Assembly (NCBI GenBank): GCA_003290165.1
Contig: QNQO01000545.1
Coordinates: 372,001 to 436,000, forward strand
Length of the DNA: 64,000 nt
Source: Berberis thunbergii
Lineage: Eukaryota > Streptophyta > Magnoliopsida > Ranunculales > Berberidaceae
Direction: 5' to 3'
Shown: piece by piece, positions 12,772-23,905 of the stretch
Layout of the letters: the number at the start of each line of letters is the position of its first letter
How positions within the stretch are numbered: position 1 is the stretch's first letter
Program-made: the position numbers and the translations under genes
Notes under the pieces: model-generated
Seen by the model: the letters and a program-made list of their open reading frames with translations, nothing else
Databases searched by the model: none
Told to the model about the DNA's origin: nothing

Positions 12772-13781
12772 ATGTTCAAAGAGAAATCTCGAACCGCCGT
12801 AGAAAGAATCAAAGCTGTATTCACGACAGCCACAGAAGATAAACTCTACCTTTTTTTTTTTTTTTTTTTTTCGTTTCTTTTCTTTTATTTTCTTTTCTGT
12901 TCTGTTCTTTCTTTCTTTTACTTATGCATTACAGAGAAACAAAACAAACAAATCAAAAAAAAAACAGAGAAACATAAACAGGGTCAGAGAAATGAGAGTG
13001 AGATCTCTTCTCGCTGGTTCTTCTCTTCTGCTGCTTCTTCGACAGAGGAAGGAGTCTGTGGATCTTCCTCTCGGTGCGATGGCGACGATTCTCTGGAGCT
13101 TCGATCAGGATCGATCAGATTGGGAGATCAGAGACAGAGGATCGATCAGATTGGGAGATCGTGAAGCAGAGACAGAGGATCGATCAGATTGGGATCGATC
13201 AGATCGTGAAGCAGAGACAGAGGATCGATCAGATCGTGAAGCGGTTGGGAGATCGTGAAGCAGAGACAGAGAATCGATTGGGATCGATTAGGTTCCTGGA
13301 GCGTGGATCAGGATCGATCAGATTGGGATCGATTGGATCAGGATCGATTGGGATCGATTGGATCAGGATCGATCAGCTTGGTTCAGGATCGATTGGGATC
13401 GATCAGGTTCCTGAGGTTCTTACACAGTATCTTCGGTTAGGGGTTCAATCAGAGGGTTCCTTCTTCAATCAGAGTTCCTTCTTGATCAGGTCAGAGGTTC
13501 AATATGAGTTGATCAGAGGGTCGATGTCGATCAGAGGTTCAATATGAGTTGATCAGAGGATCAATGTCGATCAGAGGTTCAATCAGAGGGTCGATGTCGA
13601 TGTCCCTTTAGGGGTTCGATCAGCGGTTCGATCTTTCTTCTTCTTCTTCGTTCCTTCTTATTCGAAGAAGGATCACTGATGCCCTTTGAGATTGCACTCC
13701 GAGGTTACAAGGCCCAGTTAGAGGAAGATCCAATCGTTCCAATCGTACACAGGTACATTTCCTCCCTTTATGATACTCTTT
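12772..13781 (-). other. Untranslated leader of the copia element, with GATC-rich minisatellite
   Basis: About 1 kb lies between the primer-binding site and the first ATG, in the place where gag would be expected. It has a homopolymer T run and CT-rich sequence at 12851-12930 (plus strand). From about 13090 to 13620 there is an array of short units built on GATCGATCAG, GATCGATTGG and GAAGCAGAGACAGAG. Open frames here arise from the repeat and look artificial. It may keep packaging or dimerisation signals, which is inference only. Confidence 0.75.
13090..13620. repeat. Irregular GATCGATC-type minisatellite
   Basis: Interleaved repeats of GATCGATCAGATTGGGATC and GTGAAGCAGAGACAGAG occupy the first half. 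Longer units with GATCAGAGGTTCAATATGAG and GTCGATGTCGATCAGAGG occupy the second. Unit order and length are irregular. The array is wholly inside the copia leader. Confidence 0.85.
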
Positions 13782-13793
13782 GCTCTGATACCA
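13782..13793 (-). promoter_or_regulatory. Primer-binding site (initiator Met-tRNA)
   Basis: The minus strand reads TGGTATCAGAGC immediately after the LTR end CTTATCA. It is complementary to the 3' end of plant initiator Met-tRNA, the standard primer of copia elements, and it fixes both the LTR boundary and the orientation. Confidence 0.95.
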
Positions 13794-14017
13794 TGATAAG
13801 ATGTTAGACACAAAGAAAATGATTTGTGTGTATTGTGTTATCTTTTTCATTCACAATCACCTGTTTATATACAAACTAATTTAGAGAATATTGTGAGAAT
13901 ATTCACAATATAATCTGCTAATTTCCTTAAAACTATTATACAATATTGACTCTATAAGCAACTTTTCTAATACAAATATTCCCAATCAATCAGAATATTC
14001 GTAATATATTCTCAATA
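13794..14017 (-). repeat. 5' LTR of the copia element
   Basis: 224 bp, apparently identical to 9069-9292. It is followed on the plus strand by the target duplication TAAAG at 14018-14022. Confidence 0.95.
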
Positions 14018-14022
14018 TAAAG

Positions 14023-15397
14023 GGTATCAAACTAAACCAAAAATCAGATCAAACGAATCATAATATCACGGAATCAAAAACTATAAACTACCAAAACCCT
14101 TGTTTAACTTAAAGGGAACAATCAAAAGGACATGACGGGTTCTTTGATAGAGGAATCCCAGGGGGATCAATCCTTTCCTAGCCAGGATCAGATGCATAAA
14201 ATGACATACTCGATCAGAGGGTTTGCTTGAACCCTCCAAAACAAACTAAAAAACCAACTACATATGCTCTTAACTAGTAGAGATGGAAGAAGATGAGAGA
14301 GGTACCTGGTGGAGGAGAGAGCTTCAAATGGAGTGGAGATTTGCTTAGGCCTTCAACTTGTGAAGAGAGATGCGAGGGAGAAGAGAGCTTCAATCGAAGA
14401 GAGACTCGAGAGAGGATAGAGCTTAGAATGAAGGAGATCTGCTTCAAGGATTATCCTACTTCAAGCGAAGAGAGAATTGAGGGAGGCCATAAAATTTCAG
14501 TCTCGGCCAAAATTTTCCCAAGTAATCCGAGGCATCCGATTGGGAATCTGTGGCACGTGATGACATCTCCTGTCCATGTGTAAGACCCCAAGCAAATACT
14601 CAAAATCCTATTTCAAGCGGAAATAGGATTCCTATTCCCATAAAATGGGTGTAACCAAACTAAATTCTAGGGATGGACAATCATCCGTAAGCAAGGAGTC
14701 CCAAGTTAAACGTTGGGCAATGTGATGTAAGCCATGAGGGTCACACGCCTGGGAGGTTTTTCTCATTATAGCTTCAATCATGGAAACACTTGCGATGTGA
14801 CAACGAAATGAGTTTTAAGGTGTTTTTGGTTGCACCCATTCCGTGGGAATAGGAATCATATTCTTACTTGGAATAAGATTTTAGGATTCCTGCACATGCC
14901 AAAGATAATACAATCACGAGACTGAAAAAGCCTCTCAAGTCTCTCCTCCATCGCCTCTTTTCACATCGTTGAAGCAGTTGAGCTTTTTCTCCCTTCGAAC
15001 ATTTCTCGTTGTAGCAAACAACACCAGTACCTCTATCATCTTCTTCCTTCTCGATCTCTACATCTCAACCTATCGATCAAATACTAACCCAAACTCTATC
15101 ATCTATAAACCATAATTCAATATGAATCATCAGTAGTTTGATATAGTATGTATAAGAAGGGAATTATGTTCCACTTGACAATCTGATTTTTTTCTTTCTT
15201 AGCTTTTGTGTTTTTTTGTATGTTTGCATGGTTTCTTATGATTGTTTTGGTAGCCAATTAAACAAGTGAGAGTGCCATTTGAGAATTTGTGGTCGTAATG
15301 GTGTTTTTAGGAGTCTTTTGGTTTTTGGGTATTGAAGAAGAAGGGGGTCCATTTCATGATTTTTTTGTGTGTTCATAATTCTGATAGGGTTTGATTG
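14023..15397. other. Intergenic DNA with inverted-repeat arms
   Basis: No gene recognised. Two arms of about 65-70 bp at 14596-14666 and 14818-14890 are inverted copies of each other and share GGTTRCACCCATT and GTGGGAATAGGAATC-like words. The segment between them (about 14670-14740) resembles 24555-24640. The frame at 14293-14583 is GA-rich and not convincing. Confidence 0.55.
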
Positions 15398-16503
15398 TGT
15401 AAAGAAAATAATTGGAGAATTGTATTATTGTTGTTGTTCCTTGACTGAATACAAGCTTATATAGAGCTAACTTTGAAATAACCTTGTAGAAACATGAAAC
15501 TTAAAACTGGATATTTTAATTGTGTCATATTTGAACTTTCTTATTCTGACTATTCTATTCTTGTGCTTTCCTATTCCTGTACATTCATATTCTTATACTT
15601 TCTTATTCGTGTACTTTCCTTCTTATAGATATGAATCAATCTTGGACTTGGGATTGGCTATGTTGAGTGCAAGCCAAACATATTTTTACACACCCCCGCA
15701 AGCTGAACTTGTAGACGCAGAAGAAATGTGCAGCTTGGAGGAAACTTTGATTTGGATAATTCTAGATGATTTTGGATAAAATTATGGAAAACAATTATTG
15801 ATAATTTTGTTATGAAGAAATCATAATTATCAAGTGAACGACTAATGGTTTGATTTGAATAGTCAGCAAGACTCTTCAATTCTGGATGAAATTGTAAATA
15901 AAAATTTTGGAAAAAAAATTGCTCACATTTGTGATGGTAGTGTATATATATATATTTTGAGCTTGTGTGGTGGTATTGACCAAAGATTGTGTGTGTGAAT
16001 AGCAGAGAGAATTTCTTTCTCTTCCCTCTATTTCTTCTTCTTCTTCGTTTCTTCCCTGTTGTGCGATCTGATGTGCAATAAAATATGTGACAGAGTGAGA
16101 GAGGACAAAGGGAGAGTGAAATGATGACGGAAAGACGATGAATGACGAACAAACATGAACGTCTGGTGGTTGTGCGGTTGCGGTTGTTTGTTGCTGGCGT
16201 AAAGAAAAAATGGCTCGTCCAGTTGCTGAATAGGAGTTTGTCGAGGTTTTGGATACAGGTGGCAGTTTCATGAAAAAAAGTCTATTGAGGATGATTGGTT
16301 GTTTGTTGATTGCGGTGTTGTTTGTTCTGTTGATGCATAGATGATTGAGGTAGGTTTTTGCTATTGTTCTCCCTTCCCCACCTCTTGTGTCTAACGTTCG
16401 GAGGCGGAAGAGCTTGAGTCCCCGGAGTCTTAAGTCACCAAAGAAAGTTTTTCTTGTACCATGTAAATAAAATAATTGAAGAATTGTATTATTGTTGTTG
16501 TTC
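15398..16503 (-). mobile_element. Degenerate copia-like LTR element
   Basis: An LTR-like block at 15398-15690 begins TGTAAAGAAAATAATTG and ends next to CACACCCCCGCAAGCTG. On the minus strand that is a G-rich purine tract entering an LTR that starts TGTAAAAATATG. The start of the same block recurs at 16462-16503. There it is preceded on the minus strand by TGGTACAAGAA, a poor match to a Met-tRNA primer site. The interior (about 770 bp) has no recognisable protein. The middle of the LTR recurs again at 17998-18150. I read this as a short, truncated copia derivative. Confidence 0.55.
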
Positions 16504-17640
16504 ATTGAGATGGGGCGGAGTGATGAATCATAGTTAATTAATGATAATATAATAAATAATTATTTAACACAATTTTTTATTTGAACTATACATAAATACT
16601 ATACAAAACACCAATTGCTAAACAAAACTCTATATAATCTAATAAAATATTTTCATTCAAAAAAGGATGAAGATTGCATTAGATATACAAAAATATATCT
16701 ACATCCATAACATAAATACGCGAAACTCTCTCTCCCCTCTTCAATTAGAATATAAAAAACATTACAACCAGCATCAACGCATTTTCATACCCTGAAATCG
16801 TTTCGTGATTGCTTTGTTATCCATAATTGAAATCAAAAAGAGATTATACAAGATTTTGCATTTAATATATTTATGAAAATCATATATTTTGAAATTAATT
16901 AATAGATAGGAAAAATAAATAATACGGGGCATCAAAAGAGTCACTTAGTCAATATATGGAAGAAGAAGAAGAAGAAGAAGAAGAAATTGATGTTTATCAT
17001 ATAATAAATTAATAAATAAGTAAATATTATCACATAATAAATAATTAATAGGTAGGTAAAATAAATAATATGGGGGCTTCAAAGGAGCTAGTTAATTAGT
17101 CAATATGGGGAATCAAAGATCCTCATTTAATCACCACTTAAATTTGTTGATCCACGTCTAAGTTGAAATTTAATTAACCATTCATTAAAATAATAAATTT
17201 GGTGATCCACTTAAATCACCACTTGATAAACTCTTCATTGAAATAATAAATCTACACTATTAAACCATTGAAATTTTCTCCATCATCGAATTGAATGGGA
17301 TCCACACCTAAGTTGTTTTTTGGGCCATTGAGAGTGATGTTGTTCATTTTTATACATTTCTTAATTGATTAGAATAATAAACCATCATTTTCATTATTAA
17401 TTTACATATTTAAATCATTCGTTAAAATAATTAAATATCTTTCTCACAAAGCAATTTGTCTTTGCAGAGGGATTATTGATCTACTTAAACCATAAATACA
17501 CAGAGAACAAGGTTCTGAAACTCACCTTGTCGTTCAATCAAATAATAAATAGAGTCGGCGGGGGCAAGGGGCTAAGAAGTTGAATCCATAACCGGTGGAA
17601 GAATCTCATGCACAGATCTGTAGAACAAAAGAAACAAGGG
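16504..17640. other. Intergenic DNA with local duplication
   Basis: No gene seen. A block containing AGGAAAAATAAATAATACGG at about 16880-16950 recurs with changes at about 17035-17110. A run of GAA triplets lies at 16962-16985. Confidence 0.5.
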
Positions 17641-17689
17641 GTCAACAATTAGCACAAAACAAACAACCAAAAAGAAAGATTTTAAGCAA

Positions 17690-17937
17690 AATTAAGGACT
17701 TGGAGAAACCCCATTGATCAAATTGGCAGAAAATCTTAAATGGGAGAACCAAAGAAGATTGTAAGCCTAAACAATCGAAGAAGATAAGTACCTGTTGACT
17801 TGAAGATTTGAAGTTGCTCTCTGTAAATAAGAGATTGGAAGTTAGTGAGGGCAACAGTGAGGAAAATCGAAAGAGATGGGAAATAAAATAGATCCAGGAT
17901 GGGGAATGGTATTTAAAGTTGGGGGTAAATTACATAT
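17690..17937. repeat. Dispersed repeat, copy A
   Basis: The block from TTGGCAGAAAATCTTAAATG through GTATTTAAAGTTGGGGGTAA recurs at 18370-18547 with substitutions and an internal deletion. Copy B ends exactly where the PPR homology begins, so the repeat boundary marks the truncation of that gene. Confidence 0.75.
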
Positions 17938-17997
17938 AATTTTTTTTTTTCCAAAAGTCAGTGGGGGCACTTGCCCCTATGTAGCTTCGTCCCTAGC

Positions 17998-18150
17998 TAA
18001 CTTTGACATAACCTTGTAAAAACATGAAACTTAAAACTTCTTATACAATATATTCTAATTGTGTCATATTCTTGTACTTTCCTTCTTGTAGATATGAATC
18101 AATCTTGGATTTGAGCTTGGCTATGTTGAGTGCAAGCCCTACATATTCTA
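17998..18150 (-). repeat. Partial copia LTR, third copy
   Basis: It matches the middle and end of the LTR at 15465-15690: ACATGAAACTTAAAACT, GATATGAATCAATCTTGGA and GCTATGTTGAGTGCAAGCC occur in the same order. It has no ends of its own. Confidence 0.7.
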
Positions 18151-18369
18151 ACATATTGAGTATGTGAAGAAGGGAATACCATTTACGAAATTGTATGGCT
18201 TGTCTTTCAAGTGTCAAAGAGGTTTGGAGGTTTAACTGGATGATTTGATAGCTTGATAGCTTGAATAGTTTGATCCCCTTGGGTGTTTGGGAGTTTCGTA
18301 GATTGTATTGATTGTTGTGGTTTTTGAATTGCTATGACATAGTTACGTTGCAAAGACTGAACTTTCAAA

Positions 18370-18547
18370 TTGGCAGAAAATCTTAAATGAGGGAATTAAA
18401 AAAGATTGTAAGCCTAAACAATCGAAGAAGAGTACCCGTTGACTTGAAGATTTGAAATTGCTCTCTGTAAATAAGAGCAGGGAGGAAAATCGAAAGAGAT
18501 GGGAAAGGTTATTAGGATGGGGAATGGCATTTAAAGTTGGGGGTAAA
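18370..18547. repeat. Dispersed repeat, copy B
   Basis: Shorter copy of 17690-17937, with a deletion between AATAAGAG and GAGGAAAATCGAAAG. It abuts the PPR pseudogene. Confidence 0.75.
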
Positions 18548-20041
18548 TAAACCAGAATGCTGTTTCCTGGACATTGTTGGTCAGATTATATACATTTCTT
18601 AATAAACCCAATTTGGCTATTGAAAATTTTAACCAAATGGTGAATGTTGGAGCTGTAGTAGATGCAGTTGCATGGAACACTGTATGTGGAGCCTGTGGGA
18701 GCACAAAGTTGCTTCAAGAGGGAATTAGAGTCCATGGAATTCCGCAGAAATTGAGATTAGAGTCCAATGTCTTGGTGGGTAATTCACTTTTGAAAATGTA
18801 ACTTGATTGTGGAAGTATCAAGGATGTGCAGATGGTTTTCAATTAGATGACCCAAAGTTGATTGTGTAATTTCATGGACCGCAATAACCCAGCGGTATGT
18901 GAAGTATGGGGAATTCAATGAGGGGTTAAAACTCTTTCGAATGATGAATCTGGGTGAGAGTAAATCAGATTGTCTTGATTTCAAGCATTTTACCTGCTTG
19001 TGCAAGAATAGCTCCAGGTAAGCAAGGGAAGGAAATTCATGCCTATGCTTTTAGAACTGGGCTTGAATCTGATCATGTGGTTCAAAATGCTCTGATGGAT
19101 ATGTACATGAAAGCGGTTGAGCGGATGAAGGAGAAAGAGGACATCTCATTGACTGTAGTGATATTTGGTTATAGCTCGCATGGATGGGGGCGAGAGCTTG
19201 GAGTTGAATTATTTCATAGAAATAAGAGCAGGAGGACCGAACCAGTTGAAAAGATGTATGATGCTCTACTCCATGCTTGTAGCACTGCAAGAATGGTTGA
19301 GCATGAAAAGTCTTTCTTCCAATGAATCAAAGAACCAAAGAATGAGCACTGTTATCAAATGGTTAGTCTTCTAGCTCGTGCTAGACTCTTTGAGGAGGCT
19401 AAAGCCTTCGTTGAGGAGTGTCAGATGGGACAGAAGGCAGACATGCTCAGGGCATTGCTTGATGGGTGCCAGATTTACCAGAATAAGGATATGGCCAAGC
19501 CATTAGTGGAAAAACTTACCCAATCAGAACCTCAGAACCCAGACAACTATGTGCTATCATCAAACTTATATGCTGCATATGGACAATGGGTATAGTCGAA
19601 AAGTTCTGAGGAATGATTAGAGACCTGGGCATGAAAGCTATAAGAGCTTGTAGCTGGAGTGTACACCGTAACAAGGTTCATGTGTTTGGAGTAGGAAATG
19701 ATTCTCACCCGAAATCAAAACAGAGCTATTATGAATTACAAGAACTGGCGAGGAGAATGAAAGAACAATATGTATTTGATACGGATTGTCTTCACCATGT
19801 AGATGAAGAGCGAGATGCCTTGCCTATGGGGCACAGTGAAATGTTGGCTATATCTTTTGGTTTGATCAGTACACCAGCGGGGACAACTCTTCGTGTCACC
19901 AAAAACCTTAGGGTGTGCAGGAGCTACCACGGTGCTGCAAGGATCATCTCGAAGATTGTAGGGAGAGAGATTATATTGAAGGATCATAATTGTTTTCATC
20001 ATTTCAAGGATGGGTGTTGTTCATGTGGGGACTTTTGGTGA
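18548..20041 (+). pseudogene. PPR protein with DYW domain, truncated and broken
   Basis: Plant PPR-DYW proteins bind organellar RNA, and the DYW domain is the C-to-U editing deaminase. Here PPR-like units (AVSWTLLVRLY, VVDAVAWNTVCGACG, QIVLISSILPACARIAPG), E-type motifs (NPDNYVLSSNLYAAYGQW) and a DYW domain (19613-20041) follow each other without introns, as usual for the family. The frame breaks repeatedly: stops after 18799, several stops at 18840-18960, and frame changes near 19320 and 19595. The N-terminal repeats are missing. The deaminase HSE motif survives (GHSEMLAISFG). The CxxCH zinc motif reads CRSYH, losing a zinc-binding Cys, and the last residues are GDFW instead of GDYW. This is a pseudogene. 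Confidence 0.88.
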
Positions 20042-20955
20042 TTTTGCTGGAGTTTCTACAAACTGCTGTTTCATAAAGAAAAGTATTCAGAGTGTTGCAA
20101 TTCCAGGTTTTTTCATGGAGTGCAAAACTGTTCGAGTTCTTTTGTTCTTGTGGTGGATGATGCCAAAGGATGACTCTTATGAGGTCGGCTTTGGAGATTT
20201 GAGGATCAAAGCAGAAGTTGCATCAAATCAAACTGCCCTTGTAATAGAAACTTCATGTGGAAATGATGCGTGTAATATTACCAACTTGAGAAATAGGTTC
20301 TTCATTCGAGTAATACGAAGGGCATGCTCAACTGCACGCCAGGCCTCCCACCCTGGGAATGTAGTGTAGTATAGTGATTGGAACTTGTTGCATATGCTTT
20401 ACACCTCAATTTGTTTATTTATTTCTTAGTTGAAGATTACAATTGTTGTGAAAATTCAGTGTCTGTTTATTTAATTTGCCGTTTTGGATGGTCAGCAAAC
20501 ACATTTGTGCCGTGTCTCTTTTTATCCAGGGCTAGCGTACTGCTTACTACTTGTTTCAAGGATGGTTTAGAGATGTTATTCAATGGAGTTGCTGGAGTTC
20601 ATTCTGTAGACTAAAGAACATAACAGAGAACCTTAGCAAAAGCAACTGTTACCCATTTGTTTCTCCCTGTTTTGAGATCATAGGCATTTCACATTTGTAT
20701 CATATACCATTGGCTGTATATAGCGATTTACATACACAGGTTTGAGTTACAATCATGGTCAAACAAATAATGTGAGCTTAAGTTGATTTTTATACTCTAC
20801 TTGTTTTTGTGTAATACAACCAAAAAATGACATAGACTTTGAAAGATACTAATTATCTACCGTATATGATTTTGTGCTTCTATATCATGGAGTTTCTATT
20901 TGAATGACGTGTGAATTCAGGGTATATTGCACAGATATTGACTTCAGAAATTCTG
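20042..20955. other. Intergenic DNA downstream of the PPR relic
   Basis: Short frames without family resemblance. The first part may be the former 3' untranslated region of the PPR gene. No RNA gene or transposon end before the hAT target site. Confidence 0.5.
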
Positions 20956-20963
20956 GTAACAAG

Positions 20964-21888
20964 TAGGGATGACAACGGGGCGGATTGGAGCGGATTTGAA
21001 CAAATCCATCCCCGATCCGTTAGGAATAACGGATCGCCAAATCCGCCCGGTCAATCAGTTTATAAATTTATTTAAAACCACCTCCGCCCCGTGCGGATTG
21101 GCACGGATTGACGGATATGCGCCCCGCACAAATACCCATTAATTTTTTTTTTTTTTTTTTCTGATTTAACTCTAAATAAGTTGTGAGATATAAAAGCAGG
21201 TTATCCTATCCATCTTACTTCATTCATACAAAAATACACTACATTCATTAAATCAGTAACACCGATAAAATCCATACAAAATTATAACAAAAAATTACAA
21301 AAAACATACAAAAAAATTACTATTTTTTTTCTTCTTCTATCAAACGAATCTAAGATCTGAGAACTTTGATCTGAGATCTTTTGATCTTTCGAAGCAGGGG
21401 GAGAGGAGACAGATGACCACGACCCGACTATGAAAGCTTCAAGTGTCCGTGAGAAGGAGAAGAAGGAGACGATCGGCCTTCGCTGTGAAAGAAGAAGAAG
21501 AAGGAGACGACCGACCTTCGCTGTGAGAAGGAGACGACCGGCCTTCGCTGTGAGAAGGAGACTGGAGGTCGTCTCCCTTCGCTATGAGAAGGAGGAGACT
21601 TGAGGTCGTCTCCCTTTGATGTGAGTGAGAGGCGCTTCGAATCTTCTGAGTGAGAACTGAGACTAAGGGGAGAATGTGATATGAGAGTGAAAGATGCGGT
21701 TTAATCCCTTTATATAGGTGAAGGGTAATTTTGTAATTTTATTGGTCAAACAGATATTCGTGGGGCGGATATGGCCAAATCCGTATCCGCCCCGATTAAT
21801 AAACATACACAGATTTGAAATCCATATCCACCCCAAAAGGGGTGAATGGGGCGGATATCCGTGAAAATCCGCCCCACTGCCATCCCTA
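20964..21888. mobile_element. hAT-type non-autonomous transposon
   Basis: The 925-bp element has inverted ends TAGGGATGACAACGGGGCGG and, read from the other side, TAGGGATGGCAGTGGGGCGG. It is flanked by an exact 8-bp duplication GTAACAAG (20956-20963 and 21889-21896). An 8-bp duplication with TAGGGATG ends is typical of the hAT superfamily. The subterminal parts repeat GGGGCGGAT/ATCCGCCCC words. There is no transposase frame. The centre (about 21470-21620) holds a small tandem array around CCTTCGCTGTGAGAAGGAGA. Confidence 0.92.
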
Positions 21889-22129
21889 GTAACAAGGTGA
21901 CAAACATTCGGTGTGCTTTCACTCTAAATATATATTCATATAAAATACTAATTCAAATTAAAAGATATTGAAACTACAAACCAAATTAACTAGACATGAA
22001 AGAGCATGTGCATAAATTGAGACATAATGGACATGGAATGCTTGAGCGATTGAGTTGAGAGTTTTCCTTGAATTCGGAAGATCATTAGGAGGGGACTTTT
22101 CGAAGTGGTTCTCGGATCCTACAAAGTAA

Positions 22130-22335
22130 AATTAGTTGGGGAATTGTGGGATCTCCATAATAAAAAAAATAAAAAAAAAGATTCTCATGATTAATTTTAG
22201 GCAACCAAACACTCACAATGAATTGAAATTCCCATGGACAACCAAACAACAAAGTTGGCCAATGCCATGACATGGGATGCCATGGAATGGGATTCCAATT
22301 CCCATCTTAGGATTCCATGCAACCAAACACCCTCA
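22130..22335 (-). repeat. Dispersed MITE-like repeat, copy 2
   Basis: Inverted relative to the copy at 5236-5420. Shared words, read on the minus strand, include TGGTTGCATGGAATCC and CCATGGGAATTTCAATTC. No target duplication was resolved. Confidence 0.6.
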
Positions 22336-22611
22336 AAATTCGCTATAAATACAAAGTTATACACAATCCAAGGCAGATAATCTTTTGTACTAGTACTTGC
22401 ACACTTCTTGAGCACTGAATTGACTCGTGGGCTAAGTGTCTTTTGGCAGTATACCCCAACCTTGTCCAGAGCTATAAACTTGGTAAAATTTCCAAAATTG
22501 AAGCTAGAAATTGTCCCGGCAACTTTGGCGCCATCAATGGCGTATCAAGTTCCATGATCAAAATGATGTTGAGTAGAAAGGGGGATGGAGTAAATGACAG
22601 TATGGACAAAC

Positions 22612-22828
22612 AACTAAGGATTTGTTTGGTTAGCCATTTCCCTTGGGAAGTGAAATCCATTTCCCCTGTTATACAGATTACTGACAGAAAATCGATTATT
22701 CATAAGATTGTTTTTCGAGTACTCATGGGAATCCAAGTCCGAAGGGGAGACCTCGAAATCGGATTCACAAAAACGATTTCAATTTCCATGTCTATTTTCC
22801 GTGCAACCAAACAGACCAGACCTTAAAT
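22612..22828. repeat. Possible MITE with GTTTGGTT inverted ends
   Basis: The segment starts CTAAGGATTTGTTTGGTTAG and ends CAACCAAACAGACCAGACCTT. The ends are imperfect inverted repeats about 215 bp apart with ordinary sequence between. Target duplications are not clear, so the superfamily is open. Confidence 0.45.
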
Positions 22829-23422
22829 GTTTAAATCATGATTCACATACAACACGCTCAATTTCCTAACCACAGTACCAAAAGTCGAGGAATCCTCAAC
22901 TATGGACGACTGTATCAAGAAATTCCCAATTCGTGGTAACTTCGTCCAAGGATGCCTAGCTGGTTGCGATTTCATAGGCAGATATAGAAATGCTCTATTG
23001 GGGCGAGCTTGAGCAACCAAATCAGAGCATGTTCAACTGACGATGATTTTGGTTACTGGATCACCAACTACTCAGTTGTTAAAGAATTTAGGATAATGAT
23101 GATAAAAGAATATCTTACGTGGTGCATTAGTAAGTATTCGGATGTTACTTGGGTAATGCTTAATTATCTGACTATTCTACAGAAACAAATTACAATATTT
23201 CTCTTACTAAAAGTTACTAAGATAGATAGATATTCATTTTGCATGTTCTATGTTAAAGATTTAGAAATTTTTTTTTAAAATTATGTGCAAACAAGGCAAT
23301 AAACGATATTATATGAGCTTAATGACAATGAAACTCTTCAGTAACTTTACTAGGAATATCCTATGTGTGTTTGTAGAAACTCCTGCTGGAACTTGATTAG
23401 TAGGACAATCGATATCTCTGTG

Positions 23423-23830
23423 CTCAAGTAATGGATAAATCTCAGCAAACTTAGGCAATGAGATAATTCATGTGTGCACAGTGCGCTTAAGTAGTGGAAT
23501 AGTCTGCTCTAGCTTGACAGGAAGGCTGACTCTTATTTGTGATAAAATCAGGGACAAATCTTTACAAACTTGAGCAACATGATAATCCATGTGTGCCCTC
23601 AAGTAGTGGAATAGAACTCGACAGTTTTTTTTTTATATTTGCTTAAGTAGTGGATAATTCTGTGCGAACTTTGGCTATGAGAAAATTCTTGTGTGCGGCT
23701 TGGTGGAATAACCCCACGAATTTGAGCAATAGAACAATTCTTATCTTTGCCCAAGTAGCGGATAATTTTGCAGGAGCTGAGCTTGGGAAATGAAATCATT
23801 CTCTTAAGTAGTGGTATAGTCCACTCGAAT
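23423..23830. repeat. Degenerate minisatellite, about 55-bp period
   Basis: The word CTYAAGTAGTGGAWA recurs at 23423, 23486, 23598, 23642, 23699 (weak), 23750 and 23803. The linkers resemble ACTTGAGCAATGAGATAATTC. Most spacings are 44-63 bp; one is about 112 bp, as if a unit word had been lost. Units are strongly diverged, so the array is old. Confidence 0.7.
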
Positions 23831-23905
23831 TTGGCCAGTAGGGCATGAGAGGATTTTCTTTGCTGCCAATAATTGCATATCAAAAGGCTCCTAAAGTCAT
23901 GTATC

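Larger units (their letters stand above)
9069..14017 (-). mobile_element. Ty1/copia LTR retrotransposon lacking gag
   Basis: A complete copia-type element on the minus strand, bounded by direct repeats of 224 bp and by 5-bp target duplications TAAAG (9064-9068 and 14018-14022). Inside the 5' LTR lies a 12-base primer-binding site for initiator Met-tRNA. A purine tract abuts the 3' LTR. The coding order protease, integrase, reverse transcriptase, RNase H is that of Ty1/copia; motifs suggest the Ale/Retrofit-like group (inference). There is no capsid or zinc-knuckle region. The polyprotein has a nonsense codon, a frameshift and an altered RT active site. The two LTRs look identical base for base, so insertion was recent, and the copy must have been mobilised by proteins of another element. 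Confidence 0.95.

Noticed and set aside
12992..13547. Overlapping 88- and 157-codon frames
   Set aside because: They are translations of the GATC-type minisatellite in the copia leader and run antisense to the element.
18548..20041. Functional PPR gene with unusual introns
   Set aside because: Breaks are stops and single-base shifts without GT-AG borders, and a zinc-binding residue is lost.
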